A DNA stretch of 64,000 nt from CAWDVK01 sp963805715 (GCA_963805715.1 CAWDVK010000013.1:186001-250000); one strand, 5' to 3'. Shown: positions 53,256 to 63,447, counted from the stretch's first letter. Notes: generated by a model from the letters alone, not told the origin. Numbers and translations: made by a program.

Positions 53256-54769
53256 CTAGAGCCGGCCAGCCGCCACGTCGGCAGCCACCTCGACCAGCAT
53301 CCGCACGGCGGCACCGGTGCCGCCGCGCGGGGTGTACCCGGATGGCTCGCCTTCATGGAAGGCAGGCCCGGCAATATCGACGTGCGCCCAGCGTGCGCCG
53401 TCCGGGACGAATTCCCGCAGGAACAGGCCGGCCACCAGCATGCCGGCGTTCCGGTCGCCCGAGACGTTGGCAATGTCGGCCACGGTCGAGTCCAGGCTCT
53501 TGCGGAGCTCGTCGGGCAGCGGCATCGGCCAGGCGGCCTCGCCGCCCCGGCGGGCGGCGGCGACCACGCCGTCCCGGACTTCCTCCGCGTTGGCCATCAC
53601 GCCGCTGATGGCCGGTCCGAGCGCGACCACCTGGGCGCCGGTCAGGGTGGCCACGTCGATGATCAGGTCAGGGGAGTCGGCACCGGAGCGGGCCAGCGCG
53701 TCGGCCAGGACGAGGCGCCCCTCAGCGTCGGTATTGAGGACCTCGACCGTCTTCCCGCCGTAGATGGTGATCACGTCGGACGGCCGCTGCGCCGCGCCGC
53801 CCGGCATGTTCTCGGCGAGCGCCAGGTAGCCGATGACGTTCACGGCCGGCCGGAGCGCGGCGATCGCCTGCAGCGCGCCGAGCACCGCGGCGGCCCCGCC
53901 CATGTCCGACTTCATGGCCTCCATCGACTTGGGCGGCTTGAGCGACAGGCCGCCGGAGTCGAAGGTAATGCCCTTCCCGGCCAGTACCAGCGTGCGGGAG
54001 GCGTCGGGATGGGCGTAGCTGAGCCGGACCAGCCGAGGCGGGTGCACCGAGCCCTGGCCGACGCCGGTGATCCCGCCGTAGCCTTCCTCGGCCAGCGCGG
54101 TGGCATCGAGGATCTCGATGCCCAGGCCGCTGGCGGCGGCAACGCGCGCCGCCTCGGCGGCGAAGGTCTCCGGGTACAGGTGCGACGGGCTGGTGTTCAC
54201 CAGGTCGCGCACGAGCGTCATGGCGTCGGCCAGGATGCGGGCCCTGGCCGCGCCGGCCTGCCCGGCCGCCTCGTCCTGGCCCAGCAGGGTGAGTTCCGGC
54301 CGGGCCGCCGCCTTCTTCCCGGTCCGGTACCGGGTGAAGACATAGCCGCCGAGCAGGCCGCCGAGCGCGACCGCCTCCGCCTCGGCCGCATCCCTGGCTG
54401 GCAGCGCCAGGGCGATCTTGCGGGCCGGCCCGCTGGTCAGGGACCTGACCGCTGCGCCGGCCGCCCGGCGCAGCACCTCGGTGCCGCCGGCGGCTGGCCG
54501 TCTGCCCGGCCGGCGACGGGCCCGAGGCCCACGGCGGCCACCACCGGTGCCTGCAGACGGCCGCCCGACGCGACCCTGGTCAGCTCTTCCGGCTTGCCGG
54601 TCGCGCCCAGCGCGGCGAGGGTCGCCGCCAGCATGCCGCCCATGGCCGCATCGATGTCCTCGGCACCGGGCGCTAGCACGGGCCCGCCCGGGTCCTCGAG
54701 CACGCCGATGACGACGGCGTCTGCTGTCACTTCACGGGGGGCGCTCTGGCTCGTCTCCAGGATCGTCAC
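53256..54769 (-). CDS. pepA: Leucyl aminopeptidase, single-base frameshift
   Basis: Family M17 zinc/manganese aminopeptidase. The N-terminal half (MTILETSQSAPREVTADAVV, AVGLGPVAG) and C-terminal half are in different frames. One base is missing near 54490-54497, and adding it gives QPPAGGTEVLRRAAGAAVRS and a ~504-aa protein. Catalytic domain: VLAGKGITFDSGGLSLKPPK with the metal-binding Lys/Asp, SDMGGAAAVLGAL, and the signature NTDAEGRLVLADAL. It removes N-terminal residues in peptide turnover. TAGGCT lies six bases before GTG 54769. A read error is likelier than a true defect. Confidence 0.93.
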
Positions 54770-54775
54770 GGTCCG

Positions 54776-54781
54776 AGCCTA
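54776..54781 (-). promoter_or_regulatory. Putative -10 element of pepA (leaderless)
   Basis: TAGGCT six bases before GTG 54769 on the minus strand. Confidence 0.5.
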
Positions 54782-54843
54782 GTGCCTGCCCTGATGGACC
54801 GATCACGGTGCTCACTGCAGGCGCCGGCGATCCCGCAGGCCGG

Positions 54844-55746
54844 TCAGGGCTGGGGCACGTCGTCGCCCTGACGGCGCGCCTGGGCCGCCCGGCTGGTGAT
54901 GACCGGCCGCCAGCGCGGACTGCTGGCCGGCGCCAGCGGCGCTGCCGCGTGCGCCCCGGGCCGCAGCGCGGCCGCCTCGCCGATGCGCGTCATCAGCTCG
55001 GTGTCAGCGCGGATCTCCTCGTCGGTCGGGGACAGCGCCAGGGTCGCCGTGAGCACGAACGCCAGGACGCTGATGCCGACGATCAGCGGGAGCAGGAAGC
55101 CCTCGGCGCTCGCGCCGTTCATCGCCATCCCGGCGCCCGGCGCGGCAGAGTAGACCCGCATGGCCGCCATCCCGGTGTAGTGCATGCCGCTGACCGCCAA
55201 GCCCATGATCAGCGCCGCGCCCACGGTCGACCAGGTGGCCCGCAGCCGCAGCGTGAACCACAGGGCCACGGTCGCGGCGACCACGGCGATGAGGACGGAG
55301 AGCGCGAACAGGCCGGGGTTGTAGCTCATCCTGGCCTGCATCTGCATGGCGGCCATGCCCGTGTAGTGCATGCTCGCGACGCCGATGCCGGTGATGGTGC
55401 CGGCCAGCAGCAGGGTGGGCCAGCCCTCCTTGCCGAATCCGACGATGAGCAGGCCGGCGAAGACGACGATCACGGCGAGGAGCATGCTGCCGATCGTGAT
55501 CGGCACGTTATAGAGAATGGGCAGGCCGGGGATCGTGTAGCCCAGCATCGCGATGAAGTGCATCACCCAGATCCCGGTGGTGCCGATCGAGACCGCGGCC
55601 AGCGCGAGCCACCTGGCCCGCGCGGGGCCGGTCAGTGCCCGGGCCCTGACGGTGCAGCGCAGGCCGAGGAAGGCGCCCAGGCAGGACATGACGTATCCGA
55701 GGGCAGGATTGAGCAAACCATATGAAAAGTTATGAACAGACAGCAT
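54844..55746 (-). CDS. MHYT-domain membrane sensor
   Basis: 300 aa with seven hydrophobic segments. The MHYT motif appears three times (IWVMHFIAM, VASMHYTGMAAM, VSGMHYTGMAAM), each with the conserved Met/His predicted to bind copper or sense diatomic gases at the outer face. There is no GGDEF, EAL or kinase domain. The tail is ~80 cytosolic residues, so its output is unknown. It is monocistronic. Confidence 0.92.
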   Translation of the reverse strand: MLSVHNFSYGLLNPALGYVMSCLGAFLGLRCTVRARALTGPARARWLALAAVSIGTTGIWVMHFIAMLGYTIPGLPILYNVPITIGSMLLAVIVVFAGLLIVGFGKEGWPTLLLAGTITGIGVASMHYTGMAAMQMQARMSYNPGLFALSVLIAVVAATVALWFTLRLRATWSTVGAALIMGLAVSGMHYTGMAAMRVYSAAPGAGMAMNGASAEGFLLPLIVGISVLAFVLTATLALSPTDEEIRADTELMTRIGEAAALRPGAHAAAPLAPASSPRWRPVITSRAAQARRQGDDVPQP

Positions 55747-55988
55747 CTGTCGCGCTCCCGGAGAAAAAGGACCTCAGCCCGGAGACTACTATTTGCCAGG
55801 GCTTGCTGCCAGGGAGTTACCTAATCCGGCTCCGGGCATTGCCGGAATGTTACCGGCGAGGAAAGTTACCGGACCCCGCCGGAGCGTCCGGCAATGGCGC
55901 CTGGCCGGGGCCGCCAATGGTCGCGTGGCCGGCGCCGCCAGGGCCGGGCAATGGCGTGCCGGGCTCAGGGCGCCCGGCTGGCCCGGGC

Positions 55989-56657
55989 TCAGTACTGGCC
56001 GCGAGCGCGGGCCAGCCCGTGCTCGTAGGCGTAGACAACAGCCTGGACGCGGTCGCGCAGGCCGAGCTTGCCCAGCACCCGGCCCACGTGCGTCTTGACG
56101 GTCGCCTCCGAGACGTACAGCTGCCGGGCTATCTCGCCGTTCGACAGGCCCTGCGCGACCAGCGTGAGCACCTCCCGCTCCCGGTCGGTCAGCTCGGCCA
56201 GCTCACCCGGCTCCTGCTGCTGGCCGGCCGGGAGCAGCGGGGCGAACTGGTCGATCAGCCGGCGGGTCGTCGACGGGGCGACGACCGCGTCCCCGCAGTG
56301 CACAGCGCGGATGGCGAACAGCAGCTCCTCCGGCGGCACGTCCTTGAGCAGGAAGCCGCTGGCGCCTGCCTTGAGCGCGGCGAACGCGTACTCGTCGAGG
56401 TCGAACGTGGTGAGCATGAGGACGCGCGGCCGGTCGCCCGCGAGCCGGATCTGCCTGGTCGCCTCGACCCCGTCGACCCGCGGCATCCGCGCGTCCATCA
56501 CCATCACGTCGGCGGGCCGGCGGCGGGCAATCTCGATGGCGGCGGCGCCGTCGGCAGCCTCGGCCACGACCTCCATGTCCGGCTGCGCGTCCAGCACCAT
56601 GCGAAAGCCGGCCCGGACGAGTTCCTGGTCGTCCACCAGCACGATGCTGATCGTCAC
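55989..56657 (-). CDS. NarL/FixJ-family response regulator
   Basis: 222 aa. Receiver: SIVLVDDQELVRAGFRMVLD, phosphoacceptor Asp55 in VMVMDARMPRVDG, then LMLTTFDLDEYAF and FLLKDVPPEELL. The C-terminal LuxR HTH reads LTDREREVLTLVAQGLSNGE and YVSEATVKTHVGRVLGKLGL. Its GTG start overlaps the end of the sensor kinase gene by four bases (GTGA), so the two form a two-component operon. Target genes are unknown. Confidence 0.96.
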   Translation of the reverse strand: MTISIVLVDDQELVRAGFRMVLDAQPDMEVVAEAADGAAAIEIARRRPADVMVMDARMPRVDGVEATRQIRLAGDRPRVLMLTTFDLDEYAFAALKAGASGFLLKDVPPEELLFAIRAVHCGDAVVAPSTTRRLIDQFAPLLPAGQQQEPGELAELTDREREVLTLVAQGLSNGEIARQLYVSEATVKTHVGRVLGKLGLRDRVQAVVYAYEHGLARARGQY

Positions 56658-57945
56658 CGGGAACCGCCCGGCCCGGCCCCGGCGGTGAGCTGGCAGGCCT
56701 GCGCCTGGCCGGCCGGGGTCGCGGCCCCGTTCTTCGCCGCCGGGCCGTAAGGCAGCGTCGCGACAACGCGGAAGCCGCCGCCCGGTGCCGGGCCGGCCTG
56801 CACGGTACCGGCGTACATCTCGGCCCTTTCCCGCATGCCGGCGATCCCGTGGCCGCCGCTGCCGGCCGGGATCTCGCCGCCGACGCCGTTGTCGGTGACC
56901 CCGACGACCAGGCAGTCCGGCTGGTAGCGGAGGCTGACGGCGGCAGCCGCGGCGGGGCCGGCGTGCTTGCGGATGTTCGTGAGCGACTCCTGCACCACCC
57001 GGTAGGCAGCCAGCTCGGCGCCCTCTGGCAGGCCGCGGCGCGCGCCCTCGAGGCGGAAGGACACCGACAGCCCAGCCGCCCTGGCCTGGTCAAGCAGCCC
57101 GCGCAGGTCGCCCAGGCCGGGCAGCGGCGCCAGCCGGGCGTCTTCGTCGCCGGTGCGCAGCACGCCGAGCAGGCGCCGCATCTCGGTGAGGGCCTGGCGC
57201 CCGGTCGCGGCGATCGCGGCAATGGCCGCCCTGGCCCGCTCGGGGTCCGATGACAGCGCGTAGCCGGCCCGTCGGCCTGCACGACCATCACGCTGACGTT
57301 GTGCGCGATGACGTTGTGCAGCTCGCGGGCGATCCGCGCGCGCTCGGCTGCGGCCGCGACCTTCGCCTGGGCGTCCCGCTCGGCCTCGAGCCGGGCCGCA
57401 CGATCCTCGAGCGCCACATAGTAAGCCCGCCGATAGCGCATCGAGTCGCCCAGCACCCAGGCGATCAGGGCCGGGCCGGCGAACATCACCGTGCCGGTGA
57501 ACAGCCGCTCCACCGGCCTCAGCCGGTCGGGCGCCCAGGCGGCGACGGCGACAGCCGAGCCGATCAGGCAGATGGCCAGGGCCGTGACCGACTCGCGCCG
57601 GGGCCGGTAGGCGGCCACCGTGTAGAGCAGCACCAGCACGGCCAGGTCCGACCCGGAGGGCCCGGCGGCCAGCACGATCTGGCCGGCGCCGCTCAGCGCG
57701 GCCAGCGCGAACGCCAGCAGCGGTGCCCGCCGCCGGTAGGCCACCGGCACGACCATCAGCAGCGTGAGCGGGACCATCGGCAGCGGCCGGCGCACGATGT
57801 TGCCCACCATGAACAGCGCCAGGGCGGCCGCCAGAACGCCGTCCACCAGAATCGGATGGCGGCGCAGCCAGGCATAGATGGCGGACACCGGTTCAGCGTA
57901 TGCGCGGGGCTGGCGTTCGTCATCAGACTGCCGGGCGACAGCCAT
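56654..57945 (-). CDS. NarL-type sensor histidine kinase, single-base frameshift
   Basis: Four or five membrane helices in residues 25-165, then the HisKA_3 dimerisation helix with phosphorylated His (RARIARELHNVIAHNVSVMV). Near 57270 one base is missing after VVQADG. Restoring it gives GAGYAL and leads into EMRRLLGVLRTGDED, NIRKHAGPAAAAAVSLRYQP (N box) and VVGVTDNGVGGEIPAGSGGH (G box), ending at 56654, about 430 aa. As read, translation would enter a wrong frame before the ATPase domain. It pairs with the downstream regulator by overlap. Probably an assembly error. Confidence 0.9.
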
Positions 57946-58015
57946 CAGCCGCCGGGATGAGGTCGGCGGTGCCAGCCGGAACGGGCTGGTTCCCGCCTGC
58001 CGCGCGGCCGCGCGC

Positions 58016-58021
58016 TAACGT
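58016..58021 (+). promoter_or_regulatory. Putative -10 element of HIT gene (leaderless)
   Basis: TAACGT six bases before GTG 58028. Confidence 0.5.
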
Positions 58022-58027
58022 GCCGGG

Positions 58028-58453
58028 GTGACCGACTGCCTTTTCTGCGCGATCGCCGCCGGAACGGTGCCGGCTCAGGTTGTCCTGGCCGACGCTGAGG
58101 CCGTTGCCTTCCTGGACGCCCGCCCCGTGTTCAAGGGCCACGTGCTGGTGGCGCCGCGAGCGCACTACCCGACCCTCGCCGACGTGCCGGCCGGGCGCCT
58201 CGGCCCCTTTTGCCGGCGCGTGCAGCAGGTCAGCGCCGCCATGCCCGCCGCGCTTGGCAGTCAGGGCACCTTCGTGGCCGCGAACAACGTGGTCAGCCAG
58301 AGCGTGCCGCACCTGCACGTGCACGTCGTGCCGCGGACCAAGGGCGACGGGCTGCGCGGCTTCTTCTGGCCGCGGGTGCAGTACTCCTCCGACGAGGAGG
58401 CGGCGCAGTACGCCGGCCGGCTCCGCGCGGCCCTGGCCGCGGCCGCGGACTGA
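58028..58453 (+). CDS. HIT-family nucleotide hydrolase
   Basis: 141 aa. Contains CLFCAIAAGTVPAQVV (zinc-site Cys pair), KGHVLVAPRAHYPTLADVP and the histidine triad PHLHVHVVPR (His95, His97, His99). HIT proteins cleave AMP-lysine, dinucleoside polyphosphates or related phosphoramidates. The exact substrate is not evident. Possible leaderless transcript. Convergent with cobS. Confidence 0.95.
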   Translation: MTDCLFCAIAAGTVPAQVVLADAEAVAFLDARPVFKGHVLVAPRAHYPTLADVPAGRLGPFCRRVQQVSAAMPAALGSQGTFVAANNVVSQSVPHLHVHVVPRTKGDGLRGFFWPRVQYSSDEEAAQYAGRLRAALAAAAD

Positions 58454-58463
58454 GCGGCCGGGG

Positions 58464-59231
58464 TCAGCTCAGCGCAATGACCAGCAGGCAGGCGGCCCCG
58501 GTGAGCTCCGCGACGGCACCGAGCACGTCCCCGGTGACGCCGCCCAGGCGGCGGACGGCCAGCGCGGTCAGCGCCAGCGATACAGCGAGGCCCGCTGCCA
58601 TGCCCGCGGCCAGCCGCCAGTCCGCCCAGGCCGCGCCGGCCAGCCCCGCGGCGATCAGGGCCGCGGCGGCGAGCGGATGCACCGAGCCCGCCATCCCGGC
58701 TCCCAGCCCCGAGCCGCGGGCGGCCGGGATCCCGCGGCGGCAGGCCAGGGTCATCGCGAGCCGTGCCGCCACCGCCGCCGCGATCACGGCGCCGCCGCCG
58801 CGGCCCGCCTGAGCCGCCCGCGCCAGCGCGGCCACCTGGATGAGGAGCGTCAGGACCAGCGTGACGACCCCGAACGGGCCGATGTCGGACTGTCTCATGA
58901 TCTGCAGCGCCGCAGCCGCCGGGCGACGGCTGCCGAGCCCGTCGGCCAGGTCGGCGAGGCCGTCCAGGTGCAGCCCGCGGGTCAGCAGCGCGAGCGCGGC
59001 GATGGCAAGCACGGCGGCGAGCAGCGGGCCGGACCGGCCGAGGCGGGAGGCCAGTTCCAGGACGCCGGCCGCTATCGCGCCCAGCACGAGGCCGATGACC
59101 GGGGCCCAGTACATGACGGCGGCCGCCTGCCGCGCCGTCGGGCGGCCGGCCGCGTCCGCGCCGCTCCTGCCCGGCGGCAGCGGGACGGCAGTCAGCAGGG
59201 TCACCGCGCGCCGCAGTCCATCCCAGGGCAT
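58464..59231 (-). CDS. cobS: Adenosylcobinamide-GDP ribazoletransferase
   Basis: 255 aa integral membrane enzyme that joins adenosylcobinamide-GDP with alpha-ribazole in the last steps of B12 assembly. Typical CobS features: start LRRAVTLLTAVPLPPGRSG, the conserved TRGLHLDGLADLADGLGSRR (metal-binding Asp cluster) and several membrane helices. TACGCT eight bases before the ATG is a possible promoter element. Other cob genes are absent, and no cobalamin riboswitch is seen. Confidence 0.95.
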   Translation of the reverse strand: MPWDGLRRAVTLLTAVPLPPGRSGADAAGRPTARQAAAVMYWAPVIGLVLGAIAAGVLELASRLGRSGPLLAAVLAIAALALLTRGLHLDGLADLADGLGSRRPAAAALQIMRQSDIGPFGVVTLVLTLLIQVAALARAAQAGRGGGAVIAAAVAARLAMTLACRRGIPAARGSGLGAGMAGSVHPLAAAALIAAGLAGAAWADWRLAAGMAAGLAVSLALTALAVRRLGGVTGDVLGAVAELTGAACLLVIALS

Positions 59232-59341
59232 GGCACCTGAGCGTAGGGCGCGGGCCGGGGCCCCGGCTGGCCGAGGTCGCGCCGCCGGCCGGGGAGTACC
59301 GTCGGCTGAGCGCGCGGCGAGGCCGGGACGGGAGGCAGAGC

Positions 59342-60046
59342 GTGGCAGAGCGCCCCTACGTGCTGCTATCGGCCGCGATGTCCGCCGACGGCTACCTGGA
59401 CGACGCGACGCCTGGCCGGCTCGTGCTGTCGGATCCCGCGGACCTCGACCGCGTCGACGGCGTCCGGGCCGGGTGTGACGCGATCATGGTCGGCGCGGAG
59501 ACCATCCGGCGGGATAACCCGGCCCTGCAGGTCAGGTCGGCGCGGCGGCGGGAGCGCAGGCTGGCCGCCGGATTGCCGGCCAGCCCGGCGAAGGTGACGC
59601 TGACCGGCAGCGGCGACCTCGATCCGGCGGGCAGGTTCTTCACCGCGGGCGAGGCGCCCCGGCTGGTGTACGCGCCGGCCTCCGCGGTGGCCGGCGCACG
59701 GGCGCGGCTCGGCGCGGCTGCCATCGTGATCGGGGCGGGCGAGCCGCTGACGCTCCCGGCCGTGCTGGCCGACCTGGCCCGCCGGGGGATCGGCCGGCTG
59801 ATGGTCGAGGGCGGCGCGAGGGTCCTGAGCCAGTTCATCGCGGCGGGCCTGGCGGACGAGCTGCAGCTGGCGGTAGCCCCGGTCTTCGTCGCCGATCCGG
59901 CCGCGCCGCGGCTGCTGCCGGGCGGCACCGGGCCAAGCGGGCCGCTGGCCGGTCATCTCGCCGGCCGGATGGAGCTGACGGGCCTCAGCCAGGCGGGCGA
60001 CATGGCGGTGCTGAGCTACCGGTTCCCGCCGCGGCCCGGCGGCTGA
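59342..60046 (+). CDS. RibD C-terminal-type pyrimidine reductase
   Basis: 234 aa dihydrofolate-reductase-like fold of the riboflavin-specific reductase family: YVLLSAAMSADGYLDDATPG, ADLDRVDGVRAGCDAIMVGA, ETIRRDNPALQVR and GIGRLMVEGGARVLSQFIAA. It lacks the deaminase half of RibD, so it is a stand-alone reductase acting on the ribosylamino-pyrimidine or a related substrate. GTG start with GGGAGG upstream. Confidence 0.92.
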   Translation: MAERPYVLLSAAMSADGYLDDATPGRLVLSDPADLDRVDGVRAGCDAIMVGAETIRRDNPALQVRSARRRERRLAAGLPASPAKVTLTGSGDLDPAGRFFTAGEAPRLVYAPASAVAGARARLGAAAIVIGAGEPLTLPAVLADLARRGIGRLMVEGGARVLSQFIAAGLADELQLAVAPVFVADPAAPRLLPGGTGPSGPLAGHLAGRMELTGLSQAGDMAVLSYRFPPRPGG

Positions 60047-60115
60047 GCCATTGCCCGCGTTAATCCGGCCGGCGGAATGGAGCTGGCCGGCAGGATAAGG
60101 CTTATCGTGGAAACC

Positions 60116-60535
60116 ATGGCGCAATGGTGGTCGATCGAGGTCTTCCACGGTGACTTCAGGGCATCGCGGTGGCAGCAGGCCTACAGTTCCGCCCTGATCG
60201 AGTCCGCCATCTCCCACGGAGCCATTGACTGGAGCTGGGCCGAGCATCCCTACGGCGTGGTCTTCGAGGTGCAATTCCGCGACGAGGCGCAGTGGGAGGC
60301 ATTCCGCTGGCTTCCGGTCGTCCGGGCCGCGCTGGACGCCGTGCCCGATCCGGTGAACGGCCTGCTCATCTACCAGGGCCGGGGCGGCGGCGCCGGCGCG
60401 GCGGCGCCGCGCCGCCCGCGCCCGGCCGCGGGCGCGGGCGCTGCCGAGCTGCCGGAGCCCGCCCCGGATCCGCTGCTCGACCTGACGGGCACCGATGCGC
60501 CTACCTCGCCCGGCCTGCTGCCGGCCTCCGCCTGA
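60116..60535 (+). CDS. Hypothetical conserved protein
   Basis: 139 aa from ATG 60116 (GTG 60107 is an alternative). The first ~85 residues are well structured (WWSIEVFHGDFRASRWQQAY, IDWSWAEHPYGVVFEVQFRD, AQWEAFRWLPVVRAALDAVP). The rest is Ala/Pro-rich. I have the impression of similar actinobacterial proteins near the phosphodiesterase/DUF5998 genes, but no function is known. Confidence 0.65.
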   Translation: MAQWWSIEVFHGDFRASRWQQAYSSALIESAISHGAIDWSWAEHPYGVVFEVQFRDEAQWEAFRWLPVVRAALDAVPDPVNGLLIYQGRGGGAGAAAPRRPRPAAGAGAAELPEPAPDPLLDLTGTDAPTSPGLLPASA

Positions 60536-60568
60536 GCGGCAGGCGGTCTGACGGTGCAGGATGGGAGG

Positions 60569-61162
60569 ATGAGAGATACTAGGGCGTCGGCGAACGGGAT
60601 GCACTCGGCCATCGAGCGGAGCGGCTACTACCCGGGCCTCGTGTCTGACGCCGTGTCATCAGCCGTGGGCGCCGAGACGATCGTCTCCTATGTCGTGGTG
60701 CACGATGCCCACTTCGACCCCGGCATGGAAGTACGACGGCACATGACCGTGCTGGCGCTGACGCCGACACGGCTGGTGTACTCGCATACGGACGAGTACC
60801 CGGCGGACGAGACCGACTCCGATTCCCGGCCGCAGGCGGAGACGAGCACCGAGGCGGTCAGGTTTGCCCGGATCTCCTCGGTAGCGCTGACGAAGGTCAT
60901 TCCCGACCCGACCCTCTACAAGCCCGGCGTCACGATGCCCAGCGAGGTCGTCCTGACCATCGGCTGGAACGCGCTCTCCCACATCGAGCTTGAGCCCGCG
61001 CACTGCGGTGACGACAGCTGCGAGGCCGATCACGGTTACACCGGGACGATCACGGCGGACGATCTCACCCTGCGGGTCAGCGAGGCCGCTGACGGGCACG
61101 ATGCCATCCAGCAGGTACTGTCCTTCGCTGTGGCGCTCGCGGAGGCGACTAGCCAGCCGTGA
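60569..61162 (+). CDS. DUF5998 protein
   Basis: 197 aa. Matches the actinobacterial DUF5998 pattern: AIERSGYYPGLVSDAVSSAV, VVVHDAHFDPGMEVRRHMTV, YSHTDEYPADE and a Cys/His cluster HCGDDSCEADHGYTG that could hold a metal. It precedes the alkaline-phosphatase-like gene as in other actinobacteria. Role unknown. The start is uncertain (ATG 60569, or GTG 60554). Confidence 0.85.
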   Translation: MRDTRASANGMHSAIERSGYYPGLVSDAVSSAVGAETIVSYVVVHDAHFDPGMEVRRHMTVLALTPTRLVYSHTDEYPADETDSDSRPQAETSTEAVRFARISSVALTKVIPDPTLYKPGVTMPSEVVLTIGWNALSHIELEPAHCGDDSCEADHGYTGTITADDLTLRVSEAADGHDAIQQVLSFAVALAEATSQP

Positions 61163-61271
61163 CGGCCGCCTGGAACACGGGCGCAGGCATTGGTTACCAG
61201 GGGGCAGGTGCCAGGAGATTGGATCCAGCGACGTGCATGCCAGCACACCAGGCGACGGGGATGTCAGCAGG

Positions 61272-62426
61272 ATGCCAGCGAGAACCATGACGGCCGGGCC
61301 CGGCAGTACGCCGCTGATGCCGCGCTACGGCGAGAGCGCCCTGCCCGACCTGGCCACCTCACTGCTCGCCGCACTTGGCGTGCCGGCCGAGGCTAACCCG
61401 CTGGACCTGCCGCCAGCCGGCAAGATCTGCCTGCTCGTGGTGGACGGCATGGGCTGGGAGCTGCTGCGCCAGTTCCCGGCCGCGGCCCCGTTCCTGTCCG
61501 AGCTGGCCATGACCGGCGCTCCGCTGACCGCCGGATTCCCCTCCACCACGGTGACCAGCCTGACCTCGCTGGGCACCGGGCTGCCGCCCGGCCAGCATGG
61601 CATGCTCGGCTACCAGGTCGCCGTGCCCGGGCACGGCACGCTGCTGAACGCCCTGCACTGGGACGACCGGGTTGACCCGGTCGTGTGGCAGCCCGCCCCC
61701 ACCATCTTCGAGCGGGCCGCCCGGGCCGGCGTCGCTGCCCTCCGGGTCGCGCATTCCTCCTTCCGCAAGAGCGGCCTGTCCACGGCCTCGATGCGCGGTG
61801 CCGACTACCGGTCAGCGAACACGCTCGGCGCCCTGGTCTCGCACACGGCCGCGGCCCTGGCCGGGGACGGGCCGGCACTGGCCATGGTCTACACCGGTGA
61901 CCTGGACGCGACCGGCCACATGTACGGCTGCGGCTCCGATGCGTGGCGATACCAGCTCGGGCACGCGGACAAGCTCGCCGAGCAGCTGGCCGGCGCGCTG
62001 CCGCCGGGCACGGCGCTGTACATCACCGCGGACCACGGCATGACGGACGTGCCGGCCGATAAGCGGGCCGACGCCGACGCCCTGCCGGAGCTGCGCGAGG
62101 GGGTGAGGCTGCTGGGCGGCGAGCCGCGGGCCCGGCACGTCTACGCCGCGCCGGGCGCCGCTGCCGATGTGCTGGCATCCTGGCGCGAGACGCTGGGCAG
62201 CCGGGCCTGGGTGGCCAGCCGCGACGAGGCCATCGCGGCCGGGTGGTTCGGCCCGGTGGACCCGCGGTGGGCCGCCCGGATCGGCGACGTGGTCGCCGCG
62301 GCCGCCGGCTGCTCCGCGATCGTGGCCACCGCGGCCGAGCCGCGGGAGTCCGCCCTCGTGGGCATGCACGGCTCGCTCACCTCGGCGGACCAGCTCGTGC
62401 CGCTCCTGATCCGCGGGCCGTCCTGA
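61272..62426 (+). CDS. Alkaline phosphatase-family nucleotide pyrophosphatase/phosphodiesterase
   Basis: 384 aa. Metal and nucleophile sites of the ENPP-like fold are visible: CLLVVDGMGWELLRQFP (Asp58), TAGFPSTTVTSLTSLGTGLP (PSTT nucleophile loop), YTGDLDATGHMYGCGS and YITADHGMTDVP. It probably hydrolyses phosphodiester bonds in the cytoplasm. There is no signal peptide. ATG 61272 or 61287 are both possible. It follows DUF5998 in a conserved pair. Confidence 0.9.
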   Translation: MPARTMTAGPGSTPLMPRYGESALPDLATSLLAALGVPAEANPLDLPPAGKICLLVVDGMGWELLRQFPAAAPFLSELAMTGAPLTAGFPSTTVTSLTSLGTGLPPGQHGMLGYQVAVPGHGTLLNALHWDDRVDPVVWQPAPTIFERAARAGVAALRVAHSSFRKSGLSTASMRGADYRSANTLGALVSHTAAALAGDGPALAMVYTGDLDATGHMYGCGSDAWRYQLGHADKLAEQLAGALPPGTALYITADHGMTDVPADKRADADALPELREGVRLLGGEPRARHVYAAPGAAADVLASWRETLGSRAWVASRDEAIAAGWFGPVDPRWAARIGDVVAAAAGCSAIVATAAEPRESALVGMHGSLTSADQLVPLLIRGPS

Positions 62427-62531
62427 GCCGGCCCGCCGACTCGTTACACCGCGTTTGTCCACAGGCACTCAGGGGAACCAGCGCCCGCACGGGTGCTCGT
62501 CCACAGGATTTCGAGAGGTTGCCCACAGCAG

Positions 62532-63401
62532 ATGACCGCATCCGGCCCGCTGATCGACACCGCCGCCCTGGCCGGCCTGCTGGCCGGCGCTGATCGCCCG
62601 GTCCTGCTCGACGTGCGCTGGCGGCTCGGCGGCCCGCCGGGCGCCGCGAGCTACCGGGCCGGGCACGTTCCCGGCGCCACGTTCACTGACCTGGACACCG
62701 ACCTGGCCGATCCGCCGGGCGCAGCTGGCCGGCATCCGCTGCCCGCGGCGGCCAGGTTCCAGGCCGCGATGCGCCGGGCGGGCGTGAGCGCCGGCACCGC
62801 CGTCGTCGTGTACGACGACGTGGCCGGCACGGTCGCGGCCCGGGCCTGGTGGCTGCTGCGGTATTTCGGCCATCGCCGCGCGAGCATCCTGGACGGGGGG
62901 TTCCCGGCCTGGGTGGCGGCCGGGAAGCCAGTCGGGACGGGGGAGCCGCCGGCCGCGGCGGCCGGGGACTTCACGGCGGTGCCGGGCGGCATGCCGGTGC
63001 TGGACGCGGCTGCCGCCGCGGTGCTGGCCAGGTCGGGAGTCCTGCTCGACGCCAGGGCCGCCGACCGCTACCGCGGCGAGTCCGAGCCGGTTGACCGGGT
63101 CGCCGGGCACATTCCCGGCGCGCTGAGCGCCCCCGCCGCCGACAACCTGACGGCCGACGGCCGGCTCCTGCCGGCCAGCCAGCTGCGGGCGCGGTTCGCC
63201 CGGCTCGGTGCCTGCGCGCCGGCGGCCGGCAACGGCCATGCACCGGCCGTGGGGGCCTACTGCGGGTCAGGTGTCACGGCCGCGCATGAGGTGCTCGCCC
63301 TGGAGCTGGCGGGCATCCCGGCGGCGCTGTATGTCGGCTCCTGGTCAGGCTGGGTGGCTGATCCCGGACGGCCCGTGGCCACCGGCCCGGACCGCGGCTA
63401 G
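62532..63401 (+). CDS. Sulfurtransferase (two rhodanese domains)
   Basis: 289 aa thiosulfate/mercaptopyruvate sulfurtransferase. Domain 1: VLLDVRWRLGGPPGAASYRA and GHVPGATFTDLDTDLADPPG. Domain 2 ends with the catalytic Cys loop GAYCGSGVTAAHEVLALELA and YVGSWSGWVADPGRPVATG. It moves sulfane sulfur to cyanide or other acceptors. ATG 62532 is where homology begins. Confidence 0.94.
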   Translation: MTASGPLIDTAALAGLLAGADRPVLLDVRWRLGGPPGAASYRAGHVPGATFTDLDTDLADPPGAAGRHPLPAAARFQAAMRRAGVSAGTAVVVYDDVAGTVAARAWWLLRYFGHRRASILDGGFPAWVAAGKPVGTGEPPAAAAGDFTAVPGGMPVLDAAAAAVLARSGVLLDARAADRYRGESEPVDRVAGHIPGALSAPAADNLTADGRLLPASQLRARFARLGACAPAAGNGHAPAVGAYCGSGVTAAHEVLALELAGIPAALYVGSWSGWVADPGRPVATGPDRG

Positions 63402-63447
63402 CCCGCCGGGCACCTCCGCGGCGGCGCGGCGGCGCGGCGGGCGGCCC

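Noticed and set aside
58464..59400. Cobalamin riboswitch near cobS
   Set aside because: I found no B12-box-like sequence or long structured leader. The cobS start is close to a likely promoter element.
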